Shown here piece after piece: positions 1-11,722 of a stretch of DNA of 64,000 nucleotides (within the stretch, counting starts at the first letter, position 1; each line of letters opens with the position of its first letter). The stretch covers positions 4,915,501-4,979,500 of the forward strand of contig OZ024794.1 in assembly GCA_964017045.1 (NCBI GenBank). The letters are read 5' to 3'. The notes beneath the pieces are model-generated. The model saw nothing but the letters and a program-made list of their open reading frames with translations. It made no database searches and had not been told where the DNA came from. The translations under genes were made by a program, and so were the position numbers. This stretch comes from Omphiscola glabra (Eukaryota; Mollusca; Gastropoda; Lymnaeidae).

Positions 1-595
1 CAAGCTATTCCTAAGTGGACTTGCAAAGCTCGGCTCTTTAAACAATCGCTACCATCGGTAAGACAAACTTAGAGGGACTTAACAGCAAGTCCTCTACTTG
101 TAAGGACTTAACAGCGAGTCCTCTACTTGGAGGGCGCAGCGTAGGCCTGGATTAGCACAGTGGTTCTAAAACCGCCAAACTAAGGGGTGTCCAATAACCT
201 TCAATTGTTCATGGGGTGTAAAATGGAATGGGTTTTGTTATGTCAAGTTGTCATTCAATTCATGTTTTGAAAATGTGTGTTTTGGGAAAGGGGTGGTGAT
301 ATCATTAAACACAAAGTCCTTCTGTACAAGTTCAAATCTTGTCAATCTGTTCAATGAAAGAAAATTTCAAGTCTATCGGCCACTGGGTAAACTGAAAAAT
401 AAAATAATTTAAAACATAGTGGGGGATGGGACTCGTTAGTCTTGGACGGCAACTCATCTAAGAGAAGGCAACTCATCTAAGGGAAGGCAAACTTTGAATT
501 CAAACCAAGAGCCAGAATCATCAGTAAATTGATCGTGGGCCCTCAAATATGAAAAAAAAAATCACAAAATTATTGAAAAACCCAAGTGGTCGAAG
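1..595. other. Non-coding, no gene seen
   Basis: No plausible reading frame. A short direct duplication with the words ACTTAACAGC and GTCCTCTACTTG lies near 75-130. At 158 the sequence CAGTGGTTCTAAA resembles the tip of a hAT transposon, but no matching second end was found. GGCAACTCATCTAAG is repeated around 448-485. Confidence 0.5.
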
Positions 596-862
596 ATTTA
601 AAACCTATGGATTATGGGACACCTCTATGAAGTAACAGCTTGAGAACATGTGGATTATGGCACACTTCTATGAAGTAATGGCTTAAGAACCTCTAGATCA
701 TGGTACACTTCTATGAAGTAATGGCTTAAGAAAATCTGGTTACGGTACACTTCTATGAAGTAATGGCTTAAGAACCTCTGGATCACGGTACACTCCTATG
801 CAGTAACGGCTCGAGAACCTGTAGATTATGGTACACTTTCTATGCAGTAACGGCTCGAGAGA
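596..862. repeat. Diverged ~43-bp minisatellite, about 6 units
   Basis: Units share GGTACACTTCTATGAAGTAA followed by GGCTTAAGAAC. The last two units have drifted to ATGCAGTAACGGCTCGAGA, so this array is older and less homogenised than most others in the window. Confidence 0.9.
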
Positions 863-1135
863 TTCTTCTAAGCTCTTTGATTACGTTGGCTGATGTTTCC
901 CTCATAAAATAAAAACTGAATATCACCATCATCATCGGGTCACGTGACTCTACTTAAACTTTGAGGGGACACATGGACGCTGGGTTGGAGGGTTGGGGGC
1001 ACACGGACGGTTGGGGGGCAATGGAGGGCTGGAGGGAGCACTTGGTATAACATTAACTTATGTTCTCTCCACATGTTTTAATTATTCTATTTTCCCCCAT
1101 GTCTAAACATATCTGGTGCCATGATTTCTTCACAG

Positions 1136-1200
1136 GTTGCAAGTAGCACAGGTTGCAAGTAGCCCAGGTTGTAAGTAGCACAGGTTGCAAGTAGCACATG
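1136..1200. repeat. 16-bp tandem repeat, 4 units
   Basis: Four tandem copies of CAGGTTGCAAGTAGCA with one or two changes. A degenerate TG/TATG microsatellite tract (about 1210-1290 and again 1365-1410) follows. Confidence 0.9.
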
Positions 1201-1629
1201 TTGGATTTAATGGCGTTTTCGTGTGTGTATGTGCATGCTTGCATGTATGCGTGTGCGCATGCGTGCATGTTTGCGTGTGTGTATGTGTAACTGACAGGAC
1301 GGTGGACACCATATTTTGTGAAACAAACTAACTCTACTGGTACACGTTATTTGTCGGTTGATGATTAGTGTGTGTGTGTATGTGTGTGGGTATGTATGTG
1401 TATATGTGGTGGTAGGACGGTTGATGCATGGAACAGCTTATATCTAATGGTGCTCACATGTGGATGTTAGTCTATGGATGATACTGATACATTTGTCAAA
1501 GTGCAATGCGGATTCAATTCCTGGATAGCCACCCAAACGACTCCATGCCTAAGTACGTACTGGATCTATGACATATATTTTAAGTTCTTGTGTAAATAAA
1601 CCTGTGACCAGCAATCACTCAGTCAGTTC

Positions 1630-1790
1630 AGTACCTCAGACCTTTACTTCAGTACCTCAGGCCTTACTTCAGTACCTCAGACTTTTACTTCAGTACATCA
1701 GACCTTTACTTCAGTACCTCAGACCTTACTTCAGTACCTCAGACCTTTACTTCAGTACCTCAGACCTTTACTTCAGTACCTCAGACCTTA
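1630..1790. repeat. 21-bp minisatellite, about 8 units
   Basis: Units of 20-21 bp contain CTTCAGTACCTCAGACCTT. The short open frame through it is an array artefact. Confidence 0.9.
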
Positions 1791-1852
1791 TGCATATGTA
1801 TGAATGATAAAATTAAACATTGCCAGTGAAGTTAATGTGAAAGAGTTTTCAC

Positions 1853-2340
1853 AAGGCAGTAATGAGGGATTAACATGGCAGTAATGAGGGATTTACATGG
1901 CTATAATGAGGGATTTACATGGCAATAATGAGTGATTTACATGACAATAATGAGGGATTTACATGGCAATAATGAGGGAATTACATTGCAATAATGAGTG
2001 ATTTACATGACAATAATGAGGGATTTAAATGGCAGTAATGAAGGATTTACATGGCAATAATGAGGGATTTACATTGCACTAATGAAGGATTTACATGGCA
2101 ATAATGAGGGATTTACATGGCAATAATGAGGGATTTACATGGCAGTAATGCAATATTTACATGGCAATGATGAAAGATTTACATGGCAGTAATGCAAGAT
2201 TTACATGGCAGTAGTGAGGGTTTTTATATGGCAATGATGCAAGATTTACAGGGCAGTAATGCAAGATTTACATGGCAGTAATGCAAGATTTACAGGGCAG
2301 TAATGCAAGATTTACGGGGCAGTAATGCAGGAGTTACATG
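1853..2340. repeat. 22-bp minisatellite, about 22 units
   Basis: Units follow GGCAATAATGAGGGATTTAC plus AT. The left half mostly has GAGGGATTTAC and the right half GCAAGATTTAC, so two variants have each expanded locally. Confidence 0.95.
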
Positions 2341-3187
2341 GTCTTCATGTGGGATTCATGTACATATTTTCTTCTTGACATAATTTGGGTCTAAATTATT
2401 TTAATCTTTAAAAAAAATATTTTCTTTTTTTATTGGGAAAATTATCTAACACGTGACCTCGACTCAACCGCCCTTTACTCGACATCAGATCGTAGCACTC
2501 CGGCCAGAAGCTCTGCTGCAGACGGTTCTGTAAGTACCAGCATAATTATACAATAGTCATGTTGCGTTAGATACGTGCTGGGAGATGGGTGGGAGAGTTG
2601 GGGTATGTAGGGGAAGTGTTTCCATGGAGATTTGGGGGGGGGGGGGGGTGGGTGGAGGAGATTATAGCACGTGACTTTAATATGAGGAGTTATGGGAAGC
2701 CACTCGGAAATTGTCTTCTTCAGACAGCACGGAGGAGATCACCCAGAATTTTCTTGTGAATGTTGATAGCGTGAATCTGAAGTATCATTTGTTGATGGGG
2801 GCTGATTTTTACAGAAAAATATCTCAGACTAAATGCGAAAACACATTTCAGCTTTAATTAGTAAAATTGTATGTCTAAAATAATTTATTCATTTTTTAAG
2901 AAATTCTGTACTCTGACTCAGCCATTTAAAGAAGAAAGGAATTTAATGAAATCATTGCAATAAATGACGTCATTATTCTATAAATAGACGCCAGTAGTTC
3001 ACAAACTCCACAGTTAGACAAAGGTTTTATTTATTTCACGTACCATGTCTAATAGTCTTAAAAATTAGTTTAGCAATATGTACTTAAATAAAATGCCAGT
3101 CTTACTCGTGGCGCACAATTCAATGGGGCGTCACGTAGCTAATCCTTCCCCCGCTCAAAAAATTCCTTAAATAACTTTAGTACAAAC
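2341..3187. other. Non-coding, no gene seen
   Basis: AT-rich single-copy sequence with a pure G tract near 2634-2648. No reading frame, RNA gene or transposon end recognised. Confidence 0.5.
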
Positions 3188-3357
3188 AATAGGGGCTTTA
3201 ATAGGGGCTATAATAGGGGCTATAATAGGGGCTTTAATATGGACTTTAATAGAGGCTATAATAAGACCTTAATATAGGCATTAATAGGGGCTTTAATAGG
3301 GGCTATAATAGGGGCTATAATAAGACCTTAATATAGGCATTAATAGGGGCTTTAACA
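3188..3357. repeat. 13-14-bp tandem repeat
   Basis: Repeats of TAGGGGCTATAA and TAGGGGCTTTAA. A longer block containing AAGACCTTAATATAGGCAT occurs twice, which gives a second, longer period. Confidence 0.9.
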
Positions 3358-3462
3358 GTTTTAATTACAACTTTGTATTAAGTGAATGTTCAGTACACAT
3401 TACAATACACTGAGTGATTTTTTTCTGCATTATCAGAACCAGATAAATTGCTTTTATTAAGC

Positions 3463-4210
3463 GACTACTGCAGTCCATTAATTTATAGCTGTGTTGGTGC
3501 TTGACAGACAACTGCAGTCCATTAATTTATAGCTGTGTTGGTGCTTGACAGACGACTGCAGTCCATTAATTTATAGCTGTGCTGGTGCTTGACAGACGAC
3601 TGCAGTCCATTAATTTATAGCTGTGCTGGTGCTTGACAGACAACTGCAGTCCATTAATTTATAGCTGTGCTGGTGCTTGACAGACGACTGCAGTCCATTA
3701 ATTTATAGCTGTGTTGGTGCTTGACAGACAACTGCAGTCCATTAATTTATAGCTGTGCTGGTGCTTGACAGACGACTGCAGTCCATTAATTTATAGCTGT
3801 GTTGGTGCTTGACAGACGACTGCAGTCCATTAATTTATAGCTGTGCTGGTGCTTGACAGACGACTGCAGTCCATTAATTTATAGCTGTGTTGGTGCTTGA
3901 CAGACGACTGCAGTCCATTAATTTATAGCTGTGCTGGTGCTTGACAGACAACTGCAGTCCATTAATTTATAGCTGTGCTGGTGCTTGACAGACGACTGCA
4001 GTCCATTAATTTATAGCTGTGTTGGTGCTTGACAGACGACTGCAGTCCATTAATTTATAGCTGTGCTGGTGCTTGACAGACGACTGCAGTCCATTAATTT
4101 ATAGCTGTGTTGGTGCTTGACAGACGACTGCAGTCCATTAATTTATAGCTGTGCTGGTGCTTGACAGACAACTGTAGTCCATTAATTTATAGCTGTGCTG
4201 GTGCTTGACA
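3463..4210. repeat. 44-bp minisatellite with a 5-unit higher-order period
   Basis: About 17 near-identical 44-bp units with CTGCAGTCCATTAATTTATA and GGTGCTTGACAGAC. Two variable sites (GTGTTGG or GTGCTGG; GACGACTG or GACAACTG) define unit types. The order of types in units 7-11 recurs exactly in units 12-16, so a 220-bp block was duplicated. Confidence 0.95.
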
Positions 4211-4686
4211 TCGTGAAACGCCAAAATGCCTTCAGCTGCTGAAACAGATTCCTCGCTTTTCGAGCCCGGTGTTACGAAACATTTAGTAACTTTGGTTAAG
4301 TTAAAGTTTTTCCGAGAACACTCTTAATATTCTTCGGCTTTTCAACAACGTGGTTTTAAAAAAACCAATGCACGCATATTGGCAACGGGGATATAAGTTC
4401 TGCTGCCGTGTGTCAAACTGTCAGCTCCCCAATCTTATTGACCTTCACGAAAACCTGGCTAACGGGTTTTAAGAGCGTCTGTGAATAAATACGTTTCGGT
4501 ATTTTTGAAATCAATTAAAAGAAAAATTAGACTTGAAATAATAAATATTTATCAATTATCAAGAAAGGAGTTACCGTTATGCATTATGCTTACATAAAAA
4601 TGGTTTCCGGAATCAGAAGTATCACTGGGGTTACCTTAGTAACCATTACCATTGAACTAAATATTGCTGGCGGACATGTTTAGTTC
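4211..4686. other. Non-coding, no gene seen
   Basis: Single-copy sequence between two minisatellites. Short frames only and no recognisable motif. Confidence 0.5.
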
Positions 4687-5095
4687 ACAGAACAGAACAG
4701 TATATAAGACAGAACAGAACAATATATAACACAGAGCAGAACAGTATATAACACAGAACAGAACAGTATATAACACAGAACAGAACAGTATATAACACAG
4801 AACAGAACAATATATAAGACAGAACAGAACAGTATATAACACAGAACAGAACAGTATATAACACAGAACAGAACAATATATAACACAGAACAGTATATAA
4901 CACAGCACAGAACAATATATAACACAGAACAGAACAGTATATAACACAGAACAGAACAATATATAACACAGAACAGAACAGTATATAACACAGAACAGAA
5001 CAGTATATAAGACAGAACAGAGCAGTATATAACACGGAACAGTATATATAACACAGAACAGAACAATATATAACACAGAACAGAACAGTATATAA
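4687..5095. repeat. 22-bp minisatellite, about 18 units
   Basis: Units contain ACAGAACAGAACAGTATATA. Three minus-strand frames of up to 195 codons run through it as Cys/Tyr/Leu-rich peptides. They arise because the unit is stop-free on that strand, and I do not regard them as genes. Confidence 0.95.
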
Positions 5096-5333
5096 CTTTT
5101 AAAAGTAAGTAAGAAGGCGAAGGTAACGACATGGGACGCATTGGGGAAAAATCCCGGACAAAAGCCATATTTCTGGAAAGCCCCCCCCCCCTCTGATGCC
5201 CACACTGGTCAGACTTGTCAGACTGGTCACACTGGTCCGACTGGTCACACTGGTCAATCGCTTGCATAATAATATTTCTACGGTTATGAAAAATGAAATA
5301 GTTAAATACGCTATCGCATAAGAGGAAGACGGG

Positions 5334-5660
5334 CTTAACGTGAGGAACATGGGCTTAACTGTAGGGACATGGGCTTAACGTGAGGAACATGGGCTTAACG
5401 TGAGGAACATGGGCTTAAATGAGGAACATGGGCTTAAATGAGGAACATGGGCTTAACGTGAGGAACATGGGCTTAACGTGAGGAACATGGGCTTAACGTG
5501 AGGAACATGGGCTTAACGTGAGGAACATGGGCTTAACTGTAGGGACATGGGCTTAACGTGAGGAACATAGGTTCAACTCGAGGAACATGGGCTTAACGTG
5601 AGGAACATGGGCTTAACTGTAGGAACATGATCTTAACGTGACCAACGTGAGCTTAAGTCG
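5334..5660. repeat. 20-bp minisatellite, about 16 units
   Basis: Units follow ATGGGCTTAACGTGAGGAAC, with a shorter variant lacking CG and a variant CTGTAGGGAC. Confidence 0.95.
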
Positions 5661-5984
5661 AAAATGAAAAAACAAAAACAACCACCATAATAATTTATTT
5701 ACTAACAAAACTATTTAGACCGTATCCATCTTAAAAATAAATTCTCAACCATATCATTGACACTTAACATAGACTCCAATTATTACAAATAAAATTTGTT
5801 TTAAAAAAAAAAAAATGTTATAAATTGTCGATTACATAATGTTAATCTTTAAAACTTACCGTTATTTCATTTTTTGTTTTGTAACAAGCCAATATCCCAA
5901 CTTACTGAACACTACCTTTTGATTCACTCTGATATACATTTGCGCTCTCTTCAAAATCACACACATCTTCGTGCACACAGTTGA
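5661..5984. other. Non-coding, no gene seen
   Basis: AT-rich spacer between two arrays, with a run of A near 5800. Nothing recognised. Confidence 0.5.
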
Positions 5985-6385
5985 TGGAGATTTAGTCATA
6001 ATTTAGTCACTCAGCTCCGTGCAGACAGTCAATGGAGATTTATTCATAATTTAGTTACTCAGCTCCGTGGAGACAGTTGGAGATTTAGTCATAATTTAGT
6101 CACTCAGCTCCGTGGAGACAGTTGGAGATTTAGTCATAATTTAGTCACTCAGCTCCGTGGAGACAGTTGGAGATTTAGTGATAATTTAGTCACTCAGCTC
6201 CGTGCAGACAGTCGATGGAGATTTAGTCATAATTTTGTCAGTCAGCTCCGTGGAGACAGTTGATGGAGATTTAGTCATAATTTTGTCATTCAGCTCCGTG
6301 GAGACAATTGGTGGCGATTTAGTCATAATTTAGTCACTCAGCTCCATGCAGACAGTTGATAGAGATTTAGTCATAAGTTAGTCTT
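5985..6385. repeat. 45-48-bp minisatellite, about 9 units
   Basis: Units contain GAGATTTAGTCATAATTTAG and CACTCAGCTCCGTGGAGACA. The length difference comes from presence or absence of a few bases after CAGTTG. Confidence 0.95.
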
Positions 6386-6574
6386 ATTTTATGCCCTCTC
6401 TCTTCCGACTTGTAGTCATAGATTGTCTCAAGGGTGTCCATGCACGTGGCGCCAATATCAACACTTCTTTACCGTCTGCTGGTTTATAATCAGTTAATGA
6501 CGTCATAAATACCCGGATGTTAGATTTACTATATGATTTCAAGGTCGTTAAATTTCAGATCTCTTCATGTGCTA

Positions 6575-6725
6575 TAGGATACAACTGCCGTTAATGTGCC
6601 ATAGTATACAGCTGTCATTAATGTGCTACAGGACACAAGTGCCATTAATATGCCATATTATACAGCTGTCATTAATGTGCTACAGGATACACGTGTCATT
6701 AATGTGCTGTATGCTACAACTTTCC
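6575..6725. repeat. 29-bp tandem repeat, about 5 units
   Basis: Units contain TGTCATTAATGTGCTACAGG followed by ATACA. Moderately diverged. Confidence 0.85.
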
Positions 6726-6914
6726 TTAACATAATATAACATACACATGTCCTTACCCTAATATGCATTTGTCCTAAGTCTGACAGCATGCAAGGTCCTA
6801 AAACCCTGGTTTCTCAATCTATGACCTTAGTAGCCATCAATTTGGACAGACTTGGGAGGGGGGTTGGGGGGAGGGTTATGCGGTCTTTCTGCTCATTTGT
6901 TTGTCCTTTTGGTG

Positions 6915-7270
6915 GTATTTTGATGTTATTTTGGTGGCACTTTGATGGCACTTTAATGGTATTTTGATGGCATATCGATGGTATTTTATGGCACTGATGG
7001 TATTTTGATGGTATTTTGATGGCAGTTTGATGGCATTTTAATGGTATTTTGATGGCATATCGATGGTATTTTATGGCACTTTGATGGTATTTTGATGGCA
7101 GTTTGATGGCATTTTTATAGCATTTTGATGGTATTTTGATGGCATTTAAGGGTATTTTGATGACATTTTGATGGCATTCAAGTGGTACTTGTGATGGTAT
7201 TTTGATGGCATTCTGATGGTATTTTGGTGGTATTTTGATTGTGTTTTGATGGTATTTTCATAGCATTTCA
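6915..7270. repeat. 11-bp tandem repeat, degenerate
   Basis: Runs of ATTTTGATGGT and ATTTTGATGGC alternate, with longer duplicated blocks (for example the block containing GGCATATCGATGG occurs twice). Over 30 imperfect units. Confidence 0.9.
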
Positions 7271-8190
7271 TAGGCCCCAACTCCTTAATGTGCTATATGA
7301 AGTAAGGCCCTGAATCCGGTTTATGGAGTACGGAAAAATTTTGTCGTAACAAAGTATTTTGCCTGACTAATTTTTCCGAGTTTGTTTGGTTTAAAATCAT
7401 GTTTGTAGTTTTTAAACTCGAATTCATTATTTGAGTAGGGCTCGTTAAAACAGTTTTTGAAATAAAATGTAGGCTATACTTTCAACACGAATAATTTATT
7501 TCCTCTCGGTTGGTGGTCCCGTCATCCGATCCACGTTCACTTAACCAACCGTTGACAACCACAAATGAAATCTGAACACTTGGTATGGTTTTTTCGTACC
7601 CCCATAACATCAAGATGTCTTGTAATCCATCGCGTATAAATAAAACTATACGTTTAAAGGGATGTTAAACTGTTCCAAGTGATGAAACAAAACCCTTGAA
7701 ATCTGCAGGTAAAGAAATCCACATTTAAATCTAGCTATATCTTCAGCTCCAATCCGGATCTGTTGAATTTTAGCTAAAATTCTGGTCGAGAACTCAGCGC
7801 ACGGAGTTCGGGCCAGAGTCGGGAACATTCGGTGATGTTCGGACACGGCTGAGATCGTCTCCACAAGCTCGCACGTGCGTCGAGAAATGCCCGCGTCACA
7901 TTTTTAGCACGTGCTTCGGCCATCTTACGCTTTCCCACAGCGTTCACATGGGGGGGGGGGGGTGCTTTACTGTGCCGACAAACATTAGCGGGAAAACCCG
8001 CAGGGCATACGCGCCCAGGTGTGAGATTAGGGAGGAGGTGGGAAAGAGCGGAGATAGTTTGAAAATATCCGGGCGTTTATTCCGGCAAATGCATTCCGTT
8101 AAAAGGTGGGCATTTTTTTGTATCTCCTCCCCACAAAATCTCTCGCCCGTTTCATATGCTTTAGGCATTTGTTGTAGTTAGACTGGCTGA
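7271..8190. other. Non-coding, no gene seen
   Basis: Single-copy sequence. A GC-richer patch near 7740-8160 has open frames of about 70-77 codons on both strands, but none shows a domain, splice-site pattern or other sign of selection that I recognise. Confidence 0.45.
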
Positions 8191-8600
8191 TAGATTGAAC
8201 AGAAGAAACCATCTTACCTACTGCACAGAAGAAACCATCTTAAGCAATGGATAGAAGAAACCATCTTATTAAATAGTGGACAGAAGAAACCAACTTACAT
8301 AGTGGACAGCAGATACCTCCTTACACAGTGGACAGCAGATACCCCCTTACACAGTGGAAAGCAGATACCCCCTTACACAGTGGACAGCAGATACCCCTTT
8401 ACACAGTGGACAGCAGATACCCCCTTACACAGTGGACAGCAGATACCCCCTTACACAGTGGACTGCAGATACCCCCTTACACAGTGGACAGCAGATACCC
8501 CCTTACACAGTGGACAGCAGATACCCCCTTACACAGTGGACAGCAGATACCCCCTTACACAGTGGACAGCAGATACTTCCTTACACAGTGGACAAAAAAC
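8191..8600. repeat. 26-bp minisatellite, about 16 units
   Basis: Core units contain AGATACCCCCTTACACAGTG and GACAGC. The first four units (8191-8300) are a diverged form with AGAAGAAACCATCTTA. The stop-free unit makes overlapping open frames of 95-137 codons in all three forward frames, which I treat as artefacts. Confidence 0.95.
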
Positions 8601-8734
8601 ATCATTCGTATTGGACAGAATATTTCATCAACACTCAGTAAAACAAAAGACATTGATAGACCAAAAAATCAAAAACTCTGACAGCATATCCGTGTACAAA
8701 AGAACAACCCAATAATTATAAATTCAAAGCTCAT

Positions 8735-9160
8735 GTCAAAGGTCAATAGTGATGTACGCATCCTTCAAAAGAATTTTGTGACGTAGGCATCCTTCAATAG
8801 AGTTTTGTGACGTACGCATCATTCAATAGAGTATTGTGACGTACGCATCCTTCATTAGAGTTTTGTAACGTACGCATCCGTCAATAGAATTTTGTGGCGT
8901 AGGCATCCTTCAATAGAATTTTGTGACGTAGGCATCCTTCAATGGAGTTTTGTGACGTACGCATCCTTCATTAGAGTTTTGTGACGTAGGCATCCTTCAA
9001 TGGAGTTTTGTGACGTACGCATCCTTCATTAGAGTTTTGTGACGTAGGCATCCTTCAATAGAATTTTGTGACGTAGGCATCCTTCATTAGAGTTTTGTGA
9101 CGTACGCATCCTTCAATAGAGTTTTGTGACGTACGCATCCTTCTTTAGAGTTTTGTTGCG
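8735..9160. repeat. 29-bp minisatellite carrying TGACGTA, about 14 units
   Basis: Units contain TTTTGTGACGTACGCATCCT and TCAATAGAG. Nearly every unit holds TGACGTA, which matches a CREB/ATF half-site extended by TA. C/G variation at TGACGTA(C/G)GCATCC alternates along the array. Confidence 0.95.
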
Positions 9161-9270
9161 TTCTCATTTGAATTTGGAGCATCCATACTTTGTTTTCTTG
9201 ACGCGTGGACGTGCGCATGGGCATGGGCATAGGGAGGGCATGGGCATAGGGAGGGCATGGGCATAGATTT

Positions 9271-9714
9271 GTAGGTTTCCATAATTATATTTAGCCCCCT
9301 CCCGCCAAATATAAATACATTAATATATAAATTATTTAAAAAGAAGTCTAGTTATATAGCAATCCTTGATTCTAACGACCGATTAACTCAAATATTATGA
9401 AAAGAACCGGGGTGGAGGGACTGGAACGATTTTGAAAGGAGTAATTGTGGTGTTTAATTAATATTTAAATAAGATAGGGATCACAAACCCCATTTGCTGA
9501 ATCCGCCTCTGCCCATTTATCAGGTTGATAAATTTCATGGATGGCGACTTGTTCCCATGCGAGGAGTGGGTGATTTATTGACGCAGATTTCTGGGAGATT
9601 ATCCATCATCTGCCCTGTGGGTCTGGGATAATCTTTCTATCAGATTTGGTTGTTCTATGAGCTTGGGAATCATGAACCTCCCATTCTATAGGAAGAGTCG
9701 TCGCGTTAATTGTG
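9271..9714. other. Non-coding, no gene seen
   Basis: AT-rich single-copy spacer after a short triplicated GGGCATAGGGAGGGCAT block (about 9205-9265). Nothing recognised. Confidence 0.5.
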
Positions 9715-11292
9715 TATGGCCCCTGTCACTTCTCAATGTTGTGCCCCCTGTCACTTCTCAATGTTGTGCCCCCCCCTGCCACTTCTCAATGTTGTGCCCC
9801 CCCTGCCACTTCTCAATGTTGTGCCCCCTGCCACTTCTCAATGTTGTGCCCCCCTGCCACTTCTCAATGTTGTGCGCCCCATGCCACTTCTCAATGTTGT
9901 GCCCCCGTCACTTCTCAATGTTGTGCCCCCCATGCCACTTCTCAATGTTGTGCGCCCCTGCCACTTCTCAATGTTGTGCCCCATGTCACTTCTCAATGTT
10001 GTGCCCCCCCTGCCACTTCTCAATGTTGTGCCCCCCTGCCACTTCTCAATGTTGTGCCCCCCTGCAACTTCTCAATGTTGGGCCCCCCTGCCACATCTCA
10101 ATGTTGTGCCCCCCTGCAATTTCTCAATGTTGTGCCCCCCTGCCACTTCTCAATGTTAAGCCCCCCTGCCACTTCTCAATGTTGTGCCCCCCACTGCCAC
10201 TTCTCAATGTTGTGCCCCCCTGCCACTTCTCAATGTTGTGCCCCCCTGCCACTTCTCGATGTTGTGCCCCCCCTGCCACTTCTCAATGTTGTGCCCCCCC
10301 TGCCACTTCTCAATGTTGTGCCCCCCTGCCACTTCTCAATGTTATGCCCCCCCTGCCATTTTTTAATGTTGTGCCCCCTTGCCACTTCTCAATGTTGTGC
10401 CCCCCCCCTGCCACTTCTCAATGTTGTGCCCCTCTGCCACTTCTCAATGTTGTGCCCCCCTGCCACTTCTCAATGTTGTGCCCCCCTGCCACTTCTCAAT
10501 GTTGTGCCCCCCCTGCCACTTCTCAATGTTGTGCCCCCCTGCCACTTCTCAATGTTGTGCGCCCCTGCCACTTCTCGATGTTGTGCGCCCTGCCACTTCT
10601 CAATGTTGTGCCCCCCCTGCCACTTCTCAATGTTGTGCCCCCTGCCACTTCTCAATGTTGTGCCCCCCCTGCCACTTCTCAATGTTGTGCCCCCTTGCCA
10701 CTTCTCAATGTTGTGCCCCCTGCCACTTCTCAATGTTGTGCCCCCCTGCCACTTCTCAGTGTTGTGCCCCCCTGCCACTTCTCAATGTTGTGCGCCCCTG
10801 CTACTTCTCGATGTTGTGTGCCCTGCCACTTCTCAATGTTGTGCGCACCTGCCACTTCTCGATGTTGTGCGCCCTGCCACGTCTCAATGTTGTGCCCCCC
10901 TGCCACTTCTCAATGTTGTGCGCCCTGCGACTTCTCAATGTTGTGCCCCCAGCCACTTCTCAATGCTGTGCCCCCTGCCACTTCTCAATGTTGTGCGCCC
11001 TGCCCCGTCTCAATGTTATGCGCCCCTGCCACTTCTCAATGTTGTGCCCCCTGTCACTTCTCAATGTTGTGCCCCCTGTCACTTCTCAATGTTATGCGCC
11101 CCTGCCACTTCTCAATGTTGTGCCCCCCACTGCCACTTCTCAATGTTGTGCCCCAACTGCCACTTCTCAATGTTGTGCCCCCTGCCACTTTTCAATGTTG
11201 TCCCCCCTGCCACTTCTCAATGTTGTGCCCCCCTGCCACTTCTCAATGTTGTGCCCCCCTGCCACTTCTCGTTGTTGTGCGCCCCCCCCCCA
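9715..11292. repeat. 27-bp C-rich minisatellite, about 57 units
   Basis: Units contain CCACTTCTCAATGTTGTGCC followed by a C run of variable length. The changing C-run length shifts the reading phase, yet the unit lacks stops in all forward frames, so artefactual frames up to 646 codons run through it. Strong C/G strand asymmetry. Confidence 0.97.
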
Positions 11293-11714
11293 GGATTAAC
11301 TTTAAGTTTAGAGTTTTCATTTTATTCCAATGTAATATCTGAGGGGTACCACAGCCTCAAGGGTTGGGAGGTCCCGAAAAGGGAAGTGTGGCAGTGCGTA
11401 TGTGTGGGTGTGTTTGTGTCTGTGTGTGTGTATGTGTATAGGGCACACAACAGCTCTGACTATAGGAGAAGAGCGAAGAATATAAATCGTTGTATCTCCA
11501 CACTCAGATTGACATACTATTCTATTGTAACTTTACCCTCATATTTAAACTCTGCTATTGTAATTTTACACTCTGTTAGTAGGAAGCAATACGGTAGAGA
11601 TGCTAAAACAAATGGTGGCAATGATGACATCCGGATGACAGGATTGCTATGATAGAGCGATAATCATCAAATGGTGGCAATGATGGGACATCTTTTTTAA
11701 AACCAATTTAAATA
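11293..11714. other. Non-coding, no gene seen
   Basis: Single-copy spacer with a short GTGTGTGT tract near 11400-11440. No motif recognised. Confidence 0.5.
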
Positions 11715-11722
11715 CTTTAAAC

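Noticed and set aside
3463..4210. CRISPR array
   Set aside because: The units are contiguous 44-bp repeats with no variable spacers, and the context is eukaryotic. The same applies to every other array in the window.
9657..11652. Forward open frames of 561 and 646 codons, Cys/Pro-rich
   Set aside because: They follow the 27-bp C-rich array, all forward frames are open, and C-run length changes move the phase freely. There is no sign of coding selection.
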